Positions 6,599 through 15,124 of a stretch of DNA of 64,000 nucleotides are shown here, piece by piece. Numbering within the stretch: the first letter of the stretch is position 1; every line of letters begins with the position of its first letter. Location: assembly GCF_030413595.1 (NCBI RefSeq), contig NZ_CP129238.1:248001-312000 (forward strand), read 5' to 3'. The position numbers and the translations under genes are program-made. Below the pieces are notes generated by a model. It made no database searches and was not told the origin of the DNA. It saw nothing but the letters and a program-made list of their open reading frames with translations. The stretch is from Planococcus liqunii (GTDB lineage Bacteria; Bacillota; Bacilli; Bacillales_A; Planococcaceae).

Positions 6599-7344
6599 GT
6601 TATTTTACTTTGTCCTTAACCTTGATTTTTGTATTGATTCCACTGGTTTTATCAAAAACTTTCAACCTGGGCCTGGAAAAAGACACGCTGGTCGCTACAA
6701 TCCGCTCCATTATCCAACTGCTTGCCGTCGGTTATGTGCTGAAATTCGTCTTTGAATCGGATAGCCTGATCTACATCTTCCTGATGGTCACACTGATGAT
6801 CGTCGCTGCGACGCATAATGCACAGAAAAAAGGAGCCGCTATTCAAGGGATTGTCGCCAAAGTTGCCGCAACCTTAGTGTTTGTAGAAGTCTTGACCCAA
6901 AGCATTTTGATTGGCTTCGATATCACTCCGCCGACTGCGCAGTACATTATCCCGATCAGCGGGATGGTCATCGGCAACTCAATGGTATTGTCCATCTTGT
7001 TCCTTAACCGGTTTACTGCGGAAGTGGAAACGCATCAGGACCAGACCGAATTGATCTTATCGCTGGGCGGAACCCCGAAACAGGCCATCCATCGGCAATT
7101 GATCCAGTCGATCAAAGCCAGCATGATCCCGACCATCGAAAGCCAGAAAACAGTGGGGCTTGTCCAATTGCCCGGCATGATGAGTGGACAGATCATCGCA
7201 GGGGCAGACCCGATCCAGGCGGTGCAATTTCAGTTGCTGATTATGTTCCTGTTACTGACAACCGCTGCAGTCACCAGTATTCTGCTCGGATTTTTATCGT
7301 ATCCGACCTTATTCAACAAACGCATGCAATTGATGAAGAGCTGA
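6595..7344 (+). CDS. fetB: ABC transporter permease, FetB (UPF0014/YbbM) family
   Basis: A 249-residue integral membrane protein with about seven hydrophobic segments, starting at the N-terminus (YFTLSLTLIFVLIPLVL). The conserved family blocks ISGMVIGNSMV, ELILSLGGTPKQA and VGLVQLPGMMSGQIIAGADP are all present; the family has no other recognisable domains. It is the membrane partner of FetA, with which it overlaps by ATGA. Role: efflux of iron or another metal (by homology). A terminator overlaps the stop codon. Confidence 0.88.
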   Translation: MSYFTLSLTLIFVLIPLVLSKTFNLGLEKDTLVATIRSIIQLLAVGYVLKFVFESDSLIYIFLMVTLMIVAATHNAQKKGAAIQGIVAKVAATLVFVEVLTQSILIGFDITPPTAQYIIPISGMVIGNSMVLSILFLNRFTAEVETHQDQTELILSLGGTPKQAIHRQLIQSIKASMIPTIESQKTVGLVQLPGMMSGQIIAGADPIQAVQFQLLIMFLLLTTAAVTSILLGFLSYPTLFNKRMQLMKS

Positions 7345-7371
7345 GCTGTCCATAGAGGACAGCTTTTTTTG
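7344..7371 (+). terminator. intrinsic terminator after fetB
   Basis: AGCTGTCC/GGACAGCT stem (7344-7351 with 7357-7364) followed by seven T residues; the first base is the last base of the fetB stop. Confidence 0.85.
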
Positions 7372-7373
7372 TT

Positions 7374-8441
7374 TTAAAGAGCGGGATAGAAAGTATCGGC
7401 TTCAAATTTTCCGGACCCCGGCAGAGTTTCAAGGAATTCAGAACCGAATAACTGGGAAGGCGTGTAGCTGCCTCCTGCAAAATTGCCGGTTAGCACTCCG
7501 CTGACAGAAGCAAGAGCTCCGTAAACCGTTAAATTGTATACATTGGCCGTTTGAATACGGACAACTTTGACGATTCCTGCGTCATTCTTGGCTTCTCCCC
7601 AAATATAAGCGGGTGAGTTGGAGCGGAGCGTTTCGTCGGGTCCGCTTACGCGTTTTTCCACCCAATTTGCCAGCGTATCTTGCACGCGGGGAGAAGCCAG
7701 CAGCGGCTGCAAAGCATTCATTAATCCGGTGCCAGCAGCGAGCGGTTTTGGAAACGGAATCCAAGTGGTAATGTTCGGAATTTCAGTGGTATAGTACGCA
7801 GTTGCCACATCGCCCCAAGGAATTCCCATTGCCGTTCGCTTGCCGCGTCCAAAATCAATGGTCCGGCGCTGGCTGCCAATGGGCACGGACACCAGTTTAC
7901 TGTCCTGCCGTTCCGCGCTGCCAGTGCCAAGCCCTTGGATCATGGTTTTATAGGTTCCTCTGGAAATGCCGGAATCCGATTCAAACCCGAGTGCCAAATG
8001 AGTGGCGTCCGGCATCAGTTCTTTAAGTTTCAGAGCCGTGCAATCCGTCGGAATGACATCGAATCCGACACCTGAGCAAAGGACCACGCCCGCCTCTTTT
8101 GCCCGTTCATGCTGGGAATGGGTATGCACGAAAACAGGGATTTCTCCAGTGATATCCATGTAGTGGGCTTTGGCAGAAAGGCAAGCTTCAATCATCAAAG
8201 CGCTCGTTTTGCTGAAGGGACCGGCGCAGTGCAGCACGGCATCCATGTCTGAAAGATGCGTTGCGGTTTTCTCATCTATTGGAAAGCTGCGCATCTGAAG
8301 ATTCAGTTCAGCGGCTAAGGGTTCAAGCTTCTGGGCATTCCGTCCGGCAAGAACCGGCTTCAATCCGCGCTTTACTGCTTCACGTGCAATCAATTCACCT
8401 GTGTAACCACTAGCGCCATAAATCATCCACTTTTTCTCCAT
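7374..8441 (-). CDS. saccharopine dehydrogenase-like NAD(P)-binding protein (trans-acting enoyl reductase type)
   Basis: A 355-residue protein with an N-terminal Rossmann fold (GASGYTG at residues 9-15, LAGRNAQKL near 31) and the internal CAGPFSKTSALMIEACLSAKAHYMDITGE block typical in order, though not in full identity, of the saccharopine dehydrogenase/trans-enoyl-reductase group. Most members with this length are not lysine enzymes; the substrate is unknown. AGGAGG precedes ATG 8441. It is monocistronic and convergent with fetB, whose terminator hairpin may serve both. Confidence 0.8.
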   Translation of the reverse strand: MEKKWMIYGASGYTGELIAREAVKRGLKPVLAGRNAQKLEPLAAELNLQMRSFPIDEKTATHLSDMDAVLHCAGPFSKTSALMIEACLSAKAHYMDITGEIPVFVHTHSQHERAKEAGVVLCSGVGFDVIPTDCTALKLKELMPDATHLALGFESDSGISRGTYKTMIQGLGTGSAERQDSKLVSVPIGSQRRTIDFGRGKRTAMGIPWGDVATAYYTTEIPNITTWIPFPKPLAAGTGLMNALQPLLASPRVQDTLANWVEKRVSGPDETLRSNSPAYIWGEAKNDAGIVKVVRIQTANVYNLTVYGALASVSGVLTGNFAGGSYTPSQLFGSEFLETLPGSGKFEADTFYPAL

Positions 8442-8497
8442 CTGATTTCCTCCTTATAATGAGTGCTAGTTTTCCAGCCATGTTTAACGTCGCAGCC

Positions 8498-8581
8498 GTC
8501 TAAATAGGATTAGACAATATCGTGCCACTTCCCCAGCAAAATTGCGAGCTTTTCGATTAATGTTTCCGAACAATCGAAAAG
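8498..8581. repeat. two inverted repeats upstream of the intracellular protease gene
   Basis: GTCTAA-N6-TTAGAC (8498-8515) and a 10-bp perfect inverted repeat CTTTTCGATT-N13-AATCGAAAAG (8549-8558 with 8572-8581). Neither is followed by a T run in either direction, so they look like operator or leader structures, not terminators. The second ends 42 bases before the protease ATG. Confidence 0.5.
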
Positions 8582-8623
8582 GGGCAATCTAATCACAAAA
8601 GCGACTTTTTAAAAGGGGGACTA

Positions 8624-9622
8624 ATGATGAATAATGTCCATTTAATTCCTTATCGGCTTGAAGAAATTACTGCCGCAGCAGTACAAATTCCACCGGGAGT
8701 AGAAATGATTCAGGCACCGGCTGTCTGGGAAGAAGCAGAGCACGGAAGCGGCAATGTCCTGGCCATTTTGGATACGGGCTGCCAAGTGGATCACCCGGAT
8801 TTGAAAGACCGGATTATCGATGGCAAAAATTTCACGCCGGATTTTGGCAGTGATCCAAAAAACTTTGACGACAACAATGGACATGGCACCCACGTAGCAG
8901 GAACGGCTGCCGCATCATTACGTCCAGAAGGCGGCATTGCCGGAGTGGCGCCTTCCGCCAATTTGTTGATTCTGAAAGTATTGAACGGCGAAGGCAGCGG
9001 CGATTACGCCGGCATCATCGAGGGCATCCATTACGCAATTGATTGGCAAGGCCCAAATGGAGAAAAGACAAGTGTAATCTCGATGTCGCTTGGAGGACCG
9101 GAGGATGTGCCGGAACTGCAGGCTGCGGTGAAACGGGCAGTGGATGCCGGGATACCTGTCGTTTGTGCAGCAGGCAATGAAGGCGATGACAGTCCGTCCA
9201 CTGATGAGACGGCGTATCCCGGAGCTTACCCAGAAGTCATTCAAGTAGGGGCAGTCGATTTTAACCGAAAATTGGCACCGTTTAGCAATACCAATGACGA
9301 AATTGATCTGGTGGCACCGGGAGTCCGCATTTACTCGACGTATCCTGGCGGCAAATACGCCACATTGTCAGGAACTTCGATGGCAACGCCTCACGTAACG
9401 GGAGCTTTGGCTTTGGTGAAAAATATAGCGGAAAAAGAGTTTGCAAGAAAGCTGACGGAAGCGGAACTGTACGCTCAGCTGGTGCGTCGGACCGTACCGA
9501 TCGGCTATCCGAAATCTGCGGAAGGAAACGGGCTTCTGGCCTTGGATGCCTTAAATAATTTTGAGCGCATGGTCGAGCTGATGAATTCATTCAACCGCTC
9601 TGGAGAATGGGAAAACGAATGA
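8624..9622 (+). CDS. isp: intracellular subtilisin-family serine protease
   Basis: A 332-residue S8 peptidase without a signal peptide. The catalytic triad is visible: Asp in AILDTGCQVDHPDL (near residue 49), His in NGHGTHVAGT (near 88) and Ser in LSGTSMATPHV (near 252), with oxyanion Asn in AAGNEGD. The short N-terminal extension contains LIPYRLEEI; in Bacillus intracellular subtilisins the LIPY segment occupies the active site and keeps the enzyme inactive until removed. That and the lack of a long pro-domain identify an ISP. The ribosome site is AAAGGGGG. Role: turnover of cytoplasmic protein, often in stationary phase. Confidence 0.92.
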   Translation: MMNNVHLIPYRLEEITAAAVQIPPGVEMIQAPAVWEEAEHGSGNVLAILDTGCQVDHPDLKDRIIDGKNFTPDFGSDPKNFDDNNGHGTHVAGTAAASLRPEGGIAGVAPSANLLILKVLNGEGSGDYAGIIEGIHYAIDWQGPNGEKTSVISMSLGGPEDVPELQAAVKRAVDAGIPVVCAAGNEGDDSPSTDETAYPGAYPEVIQVGAVDFNRKLAPFSNTNDEIDLVAPGVRIYSTYPGGKYATLSGTSMATPHVTGALALVKNIAEKEFARKLTEAELYAQLVRRTVPIGYPKSAEGNGLLALDALNNFERMVELMNSFNRSGEWENE

Positions 9623-9666
9623 AGCTCTGCTAAAGGCAGGGGATGCTTCCGGAAAGGAGGAGAAGA

Positions 9667-11091
9667 ATGGCTGCTGAAAAACAGGGAGAAGTAAATTGGA
9701 AATCGCTGTTGCTTTGTGTCGCCTTGGGTTTGGTTTTATGGTTCATCCCTGCACCTTCTGGACTGGCGACGGACGCGTGGCATTTGTTCAGTATTTTTGT
9801 GGCGACGATTGTGGCATTGGTGATTAAACCGGTGCCTATGGGAAGCACGGCAATCCTTGCACTGACCCTTATCGTGTTAACCAACATCCTGACCTTGGAA
9901 CAGTCGTTAAGCGGATTTCAAAATACGACCATCTGGCTGATTGTTATTGCTTTTTTCATTTCCCGGGGATTTATCAAAACCGGGTTAGGAACACGGATTT
10001 CGTATATTTTTGTCCGGTTGTTCGGCAAAAAAACGCTGGGGCTGTCTTATTCGATGCTGCTGAGTGACTTGATACTGGCCCCGGCAATGCCCTCCAATAC
10101 AGCACGAGCTGGCGGAATCATTTTTCCGATTATCCGTTCGCTTTCAGAAACATACGGATCGAGAGTAGGAGACGGGACAAAGCGGCGCGTCGGAGCTTTT
10201 TTGGTCAAAGTCTCTTTTCAAGGAGACATGATTACCTCTGCCATGTTTGTGACGGCAATGGCAGCGAACCCGCTGGCTGTTCAGATTACCCAGGAAATCA
10301 CCGGTGAGACCATTACTTGGGGCGGTTGGGCGCTTGCGGCACTCGTACCCGGGTTGATTAGTCTGGCCCTTATACCTTTTGTGATTTATAAACTGTATCC
10401 GCCCGAATTGAAGGAAACCCCGGAAGCCTCTTCGATTGCGACGGAGAAATTGAAGGAAATGGGTCCGTTGAAAAAAGAAGAGCGCTATATGATCGGGGTA
10501 TTCGTACTTCTTTTGGCCCTTTGGATTTTTGGCGGGAATTTTGGCGTCGATGCGACGACGAGTGCTTTTATCGGGCTTTGTGTGCTGCTGCTCAGCGGAG
10601 TTTTGACGTGGTCCGATATTAAGAAAGAACAAGGTGCCTGGGATACGCTCGTATGGTTTGCGGTTCTGGTCATGATGGCCACGTATTTGAATGAACTAGG
10701 CATGATTCCGTGGTTCAGCGAGCTGATGGGGAATGCCGTCGGCCAATTGTCCTGGACATTAACCTTGGTAATCCTTGCGATTGTTTATTTTTATTCACAT
10801 TACTTTTTTGCCAGCAATACTGCGCATGTCAGTGCAATGTATGCGGCGTTTTTATCGGTCATCGTCGCTTCAGGTGCGCCGCCGCTGCTGTCTGCCTTGA
10901 TTCTAGCATTTTTCTCAAACTTGTTCAGCTGTTTGACGCATTACGGCGCCGGTCCGGCACCGGTCTTTTTTGGAAGCGGCTATGTCAGCCAGCAGAAATG
11001 GTGGATGCTTGGGTTTATCATTTCAATCATTCACATTATCGTCTGGTTCGGTGCCGGTGGTCTCTGGTGGAAAGTGCTTGGACTCTGGTAA
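9667..11091 (+). CDS. DASS-family anion:sodium symporter (dicarboxylate/2-oxoglutarate-malate carrier type)
   Basis: A 474-residue carrier with about 12 membrane segments. The two pseudo-symmetric substrate/sodium motifs of the DASS (SLC13) family are present as PAMPSNTARAGGIIFPI near residue 145 and FFASNTAHVSAMYAAF near 385. The closest described types are CitT/YflS-like dicarboxylate exchangers; the precise substrate cannot be read from sequence. ATG 9667 is chosen because AAAGGAGGAG lies 6-8 nt upstream; an in-frame ATG at 9643 has none. The gene starts 44 nt after the protease stop and may be cotranscribed with it. Confidence 0.87.
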   Translation: MAAEKQGEVNWKSLLLCVALGLVLWFIPAPSGLATDAWHLFSIFVATIVALVIKPVPMGSTAILALTLIVLTNILTLEQSLSGFQNTTIWLIVIAFFISRGFIKTGLGTRISYIFVRLFGKKTLGLSYSMLLSDLILAPAMPSNTARAGGIIFPIIRSLSETYGSRVGDGTKRRVGAFLVKVSFQGDMITSAMFVTAMAANPLAVQITQEITGETITWGGWALAALVPGLISLALIPFVIYKLYPPELKETPEASSIATEKLKEMGPLKKEERYMIGVFVLLLALWIFGGNFGVDATTSAFIGLCVLLLSGVLTWSDIKKEQGAWDTLVWFAVLVMMATYLNELGMIPWFSELMGNAVGQLSWTLTLVILAIVYFYSHYFFASNTAHVSAMYAAFLSVIVASGAPPLLSALILAFFSNLFSCLTHYGAGPAPVFFGSGYVSQQKWWMLGFIISIIHIIVWFGAGGLWWKVLGLW

Positions 11092-11118
11092 CTGGACAAA
11101 ATTCTAATTGATAACAAT

Positions 11119-11162
11119 CAAGAACCTTTATCTCTGGCGAAAAGAGATAAAGGTTCTTTTTG
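11119..11162 (+). terminator. intrinsic terminator after the anion symporter
   Basis: A 15-bp perfect stem AGAACCTTTATCTCT/AGAGATAAAGGTTCT (11121-11135 with 11143-11157) is followed by TTTTTG. Confidence 0.9.
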
Positions 11163-11216
11163 CGAAAAAGAATGTCCGAAAAACAGGACTTTATGCCACT
11201 TTATGGATATCCTTTA

Positions 11217-11245
11217 TTGACGCACCCCCACTTAAGTGTTTTAAT
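11217..11245 (+). promoter_or_regulatory. promoter of the DUF485-actP operon
   Basis: TTGACG, 17 bp, TTTAAT. The spacer holds a perfect 10-bp palindrome CACTTAAGTG (11229-11238), a possible operator. Predicted start near 11252. Confidence 0.5.
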
Positions 11246-11289
11246 TATTTTTAGATTCAGAAAAATATAAATTCAAAGGGGTGTTGAAT

Positions 11290-11697
11290 TTGGCGAAGAC
11301 GATAGCTGGCAGTGAAAAAACCATTGCCCATCCAAATGGGAATGAGCGGCAGCATGCTGTTAGGGAAGAAAGACCGGAAGGGCATATTCCAGACTTTCAG
11401 GCAATTGAAGAATCAGCAGGATTTAGAGAGTTAATGCGCAGGAAAAAAGCTTTTTTGGTTCCGACGACGGTCTTATTTTTAGGGTTGTATCTACTGTTTA
11501 ATGTCATTATTTCGTATACGAATTTATTGGACGCGACGTTTATTGGGGACATCTCCTGGGTTTGGGTATTTGCGTTCGGACTTTTTGCGATGACCTGGAT
11601 CCTTGTAACCGTTTACATGAAGCGGGCGGCGAAATTTGATGAAATGGCCCGGGAAACATTAGTCGAATTCAATTACGACAAGGAGGAAAATCGATGA
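11290..11697 (+). CDS. DUF485 domain-containing membrane protein, ActP partner
   Basis: A 135-residue protein from the preferred TTG start (AAAGGGG 8 nt upstream); GTG 11281 overlaps the ribosome site. A hydrophilic N-terminus of about 55 residues is followed by two membrane segments (FLVPTTVLFLGLYLLFNVII and ISWVWVFAFGLFAMTWILV), the DUF485 pattern. DUF485 proteins are nearly always encoded just before acetate/solute:sodium symporters such as ActP and are thought to assist them. Here the stop overlaps the symporter ATG by 4 nt, so the pair is translationally coupled. Confidence 0.85.
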   Translation: MAKTIAGSEKTIAHPNGNERQHAVREERPEGHIPDFQAIEESAGFRELMRRKKAFLVPTTVLFLGLYLLFNVIISYTNLLDATFIGDISWVWVFAFGLFAMTWILVTVYMKRAAKFDEMARETLVEFNYDKEENR

Positions 11698-13229
11698 ATG
11701 CTACAGTAATTATTATCTTTTTAGTCATCGTAGCCATGACCCTTGTCATCACTTATTTTGCGGCGAAGCGGACGAATACGACGAGTGATTTTTACACGGC
11801 GGGCGGCGGTTTGACGGGCTGGCAAAACGGAATGGCCATTGCGGGGGATTATCTGTCTGCGGCTTCGTTCTTAGGAATCGCCGGTTCGATAGCGCTATTC
11901 GGATTTGACGGCTTCCTATTCTCGATCGGTTACCTAGTCGCTTATTTGGTAGTGTTGTTCGTAGTTGCAGAACCTCTCCGGAACCTCGGGAAATTTACAT
12001 TGGCGGATATGATCAATGCCCGCTTTAACGCGAAAAAAGTCCGCGGTGCGGCAGCGTTAAGTTCCATCACAATCGTTATTTTCTATATGATCGCCCAGCT
12101 TGTAGGCGCAGGCGCGCTTATTCAATTGCTGTTTGGAATCGATTATTTATGGGCGGTCCTGCTTGTCGGAATTATGATGACCATCTACGTACTGTTCGGC
12201 GGTATGACAGCAACCAGCTGGGTTCAAATCATCAAAGCCGTGCTATTGATGGTCGGTACAGTTATCTTGTCCTTCCTTGTGCTGCAGCGTTTTGACTTCA
12301 GCATCCTGGAAATGTTCGCACAAGTAAAAACAGCAACGCCGCATGGCGAAGCTTTCTTAAACCCAGGGGTAAAATACAAAATTCCACTGGATACGATTTC
12401 CTTAATGCTTGCATTAGTGCTTGGTACGGCAGGCCTTCCGCACATCTTGATGCGTTTCTTCACTGTTAGAGATGCTAAAACTGCGAGAAGTTCTGTTATG
12501 TGGGCTACCTGGATTGTCGGGATTTTCTACGTCATGACCATCTTCCTTGGATTTGGAGCAGCAGCATTTGTTGGGTCTGAAACCATCATCAGCACGAACC
12601 CGGCCGGAAATATGGCGGCGCCGCTGCTTGCCCAGGCATTGGGCGGCGACATTCTGATGTCGTTCATTTCCGCAGTGGCCTTTGCAACCATCTTAGCGGT
12701 TGTGGCCGGTCTGGTATTATCAGGAGCCTCTGCATTTGCCCATGACATCTATGGCCAAATCATCAAAAAAGGAAAAGCGACAGAGCGCCAGCAAATGCTG
12801 GCTGCCCGCTACGCATCAGTTGGTGTAGCAGTTCTATCCATCACATTGGCTATTTTTGCTCAAAGCTTGAACGTTGCCTTTCTCGTGTCCTTGGCGTTCT
12901 GTATTGCCGCGAGTGCAAACTTGCCGGTAATCGTCTACACGATTTTCTGGAAGAAGTTCAATACAACTGGAGCGGTTTCGGCTATCTTTACGGGTTTGAT
13001 TTCTGCCTTGGTTCTGGTGTCAATCAGCCCAAGTGTGATGAATCCGGAAGCGGGAGCGGCCATTATAACCGGCAATCCAATCTTCCCGTTGACCAATCCG
13101 GCGATTGTTTCCATTCCATTGGGCTTTATCGGAGGACTCATCGGAACGCTTTTATCTAAAGAAAGCGACGCTAAAAAATACGCAGAAGTCAAAGTTCGTG
13201 CCAATACAGGCGGATTCAGACAATTGTAA
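11694..13229 (+). CDS. actP: sodium:solute symporter, cation/acetate symporter ActP type
   Basis: A 511-residue SSS-family carrier with about 13 membrane segments. ActP-like blocks are clear: TSDFYTAGGGLTGWQNGMAI near residue 30, GDYLSAASFLGI near 51, and LPHILMRFFTVRDAKTARSS near 249. The position directly after a DUF485 gene is diagnostic of the ActP group. Likely imports acetate or another short monocarboxylate with sodium. Overlaps the upstream gene by ATGA; an AAGGAGG lies in the end of that gene. A terminator follows. Confidence 0.9.
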   Translation: MNATVIIIFLVIVAMTLVITYFAAKRTNTTSDFYTAGGGLTGWQNGMAIAGDYLSAASFLGIAGSIALFGFDGFLFSIGYLVAYLVVLFVVAEPLRNLGKFTLADMINARFNAKKVRGAAALSSITIVIFYMIAQLVGAGALIQLLFGIDYLWAVLLVGIMMTIYVLFGGMTATSWVQIIKAVLLMVGTVILSFLVLQRFDFSILEMFAQVKTATPHGEAFLNPGVKYKIPLDTISLMLALVLGTAGLPHILMRFFTVRDAKTARSSVMWATWIVGIFYVMTIFLGFGAAAFVGSETIISTNPAGNMAAPLLAQALGGDILMSFISAVAFATILAVVAGLVLSGASAFAHDIYGQIIKKGKATERQQMLAARYASVGVAVLSITLAIFAQSLNVAFLVSLAFCIAASANLPVIVYTIFWKKFNTTGAVSAIFTGLISALVLVSISPSVMNPEAGAAIITGNPIFPLTNPAIVSIPLGFIGGLIGTLLSKESDAKKYAEVKVRANTGGFRQL

Positions 13230-13242
13230 GCTTCATAATGAA

Positions 13243-13286
13243 AAGCAAAAAACCGGTTTCCTGATTCTCAGGAGCCGGTTTTTTGT
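13243..13286 (+). terminator. intrinsic terminator, probably bidirectional
   Basis: AAAAAACCGG..CCGGTTTTTT with an inner imperfect stem (TTCCTGA/TCAGGA). It separates actP from the convergent regulator gene. Confidence 0.75.
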
Positions 13287-13294
13287 GGTACGTG

Positions 13295-15016
13295 TCATTC
13301 CGCTGAATTTCTGAGCAACTTGCAAGCCAGTTGAAGATTCAATAAGTCGTCTGGATTTTGCAAATCGGTATGAAGCAAGTCGGCAATTTTTTTTAGCCGG
13401 TAATGCAAGGTGTTTAAATGGATGTGCAATTCCTTAGCGGCTTGTCCGGGATGCTGGATATATTGCGTGTAAACCATCAAGGTCTTCAGCAATTCCGCGT
13501 CTTTTCCGCGGTCATGCTCCATGATAGGGCCAAGAGCCGCTGATACAAAGCCGTTGATGTCTTTGTCCTTATTGGCGATCAAGAGGCTCTCAAAACCAAG
13601 AGATTGGCTATTGACCACATTTTCTTTCATCTGGGTGGTTCGCATAAACCGAAGGACTTTCAATGAATCTTCGATGGAAGAAGGAAGGTCCTCGATGTTG
13701 TGCACGCATGGGCCGACGCCGAATTTTAAACAGGCTTCGAGTTGCTGCTGGTCAATAAATTTCTGCAGTTCTGCAGCCAGGCGTTTTACTTTTTCAAACT
13801 GCACATCTTTTGCGATGCCTTTGCGCGTGGAAAGCAGAAAGATATAATGCTGCTGTTTTTGGACCACAAGGCTGCCCGGAAAGCGTTGGTTCACTTCTAC
13901 TTGGAACAGGTGCGTAAGTTCTCGTTTGTACAGCAAATCAGCCATCGAATTGTCATGTGCGGAAACGGCAGCTTCCACCGCGACTGGCAGAAAGTGGTTG
14001 TCGATATCCAAGCCGAGCCTCTTGGCGCGTTTGATGAAATTTTCCGTCAGCATGCCGTTCAGCAAGTCGTCCATCAATTCGGCTTTAAAGCGGTGTTCCG
14101 CTTCGCGTAGTGCGGCTTCCCGGTTGATTTCCAAAGTGAAATACAAAATGCTTTGCTGAATAAAGTAAAGGTCGGTATCCGTGATTTTTTCACCAGACCC
14201 TTTTAAGACAAACAGTTTGCCGAGGAGCAAGCGGCCGCTGCGGATGGGAAATTCCTGAACAGCCAAGCCATCTGGTTGATTGCCCATCTGCAAATATTCT
14301 CCGTAAATGGTCAACAGCGATAGCGGTTTTTGGATTTGGACGGATAATTGCTTGAGCATATCGCTTAACCCGACGCCGTCGTTCATTTTCAACAGCAATT
14401 GCTGCTGGTAACTGATAATTTGTTCAAATTCTTCATTTTTCTTTTTTAAATCTTCATGAAGCCGGGCTTTGGATAAGGCGATGGCCGCTTGTCCGGCAAT
14501 GGCTTGAAGAAGCCGCAAATCCTTGTCGGTAAACGTTCCGCCATCGGCAAAGCCATTGAGTGTAATGACGCCGATGCACTCGTCATTTTCTGTCACGAGC
14601 GGCACACACATGGCGCGCAATGCATTTTGCCCTTTATGCTGGGCAATGGATTCTTCAAGCAATTGGCGGTTCCGGACCGTCATCGTTTCGGTTTCGACAG
14701 GAAGGCCTTGAGGAGAATTGATGAGGACGGGTTCGCGTGTTGAAAAACATTTTCCGGTAAACGATTCATTTGCATCCAGGCTGATGTTTTCGACTACATG
14801 GGTGAAATTTACATAAGAAAGGCAAACAAGCTTTTGGATTTCATCATCATATAAAAACAAGACGCCGCCATCGGCATCTGGTACGGCTTGAATGGATTCT
14901 TTTAAAGTGAGCTGGAACAACTCATTTAGATTGAGCGTGGAGTTAACCGCTTCGGCTACTTTGATCAAAGCTTCCATTTGGGAATGGGAAAAGGTTTTCT
15001 GCAGGAGCCGGGGCAT
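13295..15016 (-). CDS. GAF and PucR-type helix-turn-helix transcriptional regulator
   Basis: A 573-residue cytoplasmic regulator. An N-terminal GAF-like sensor spans about residues 10-175 (LNELFQLTLKESIQAVPDADGG... with GVITLNGF), a short coiled linker (LHEDLKKKNEEFEQ) follows, and the C-terminus carries the PucR/CdaR HTH_30 signature (LLKTLMVYTQYIQHPGQAAKELHIHLNTLHYRLKKIADLL is the family pattern; read as AAKELHIHLNTLHYRLKKI). The preferred ATG 15016 has AAGGAGG; the frame extends upstream to 15124 but that stretch holds the neighbour's terminator. It lies downstream of, and codirectional with, the AbgT/amidase operon and is its likely activator (inference). Confidence 0.85.
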   Translation of the reverse strand: MPRLLQKTFSHSQMEALIKVAEAVNSTLNLNELFQLTLKESIQAVPDADGGVLFLYDDEIQKLVCLSYVNFTHVVENISLDANESFTGKCFSTREPVLINSPQGLPVETETMTVRNRQLLEESIAQHKGQNALRAMCVPLVTENDECIGVITLNGFADGGTFTDKDLRLLQAIAGQAAIALSKARLHEDLKKKNEEFEQIISYQQQLLLKMNDGVGLSDMLKQLSVQIQKPLSLLTIYGEYLQMGNQPDGLAVQEFPIRSGRLLLGKLFVLKGSGEKITDTDLYFIQQSILYFTLEINREAALREAEHRFKAELMDDLLNGMLTENFIKRAKRLGLDIDNHFLPVAVEAAVSAHDNSMADLLYKRELTHLFQVEVNQRFPGSLVVQKQQHYIFLLSTRKGIAKDVQFEKVKRLAAELQKFIDQQQLEACLKFGVGPCVHNIEDLPSSIEDSLKVLRFMRTTQMKENVVNSQSLGFESLLIANKDKDINGFVSAALGPIMEHDRGKDAELLKTLMVYTQYIQHPGQAAKELHIHLNTLHYRLKKIADLLHTDLQNPDDLLNLQLACKLLRNSAE

Positions 15017-15087
15017 TGGATCATCCTCCTTTTTTTCAAACCATTTTAACACATGGAAACAAATTAAAAATAAAAAATTCAAAAAAT

Positions 15088-15120
15088 AAAAAGCGATTCC
15101 TAAAAGAATCGCTTTTATTT
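15088..15120 (-). terminator. intrinsic terminator of the abgT-amidohydrolase-M20 operon
   Basis: An 11-bp perfect stem AAAAGCGATTC/GAATCGCTTTT with A and T runs on both sides, so it may work in both directions. On the minus strand it lies just after the M20 gene. Confidence 0.85.
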
Positions 15121-15124
15121 CCAA

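Noticed and set aside
15017..15124. N-terminal membrane segment of the GAF-PucR regulator from the longest frame
   Set aside because: It would read through the neighbour's terminator hairpin; ATG 15016 with AAGGAGG is a better start.
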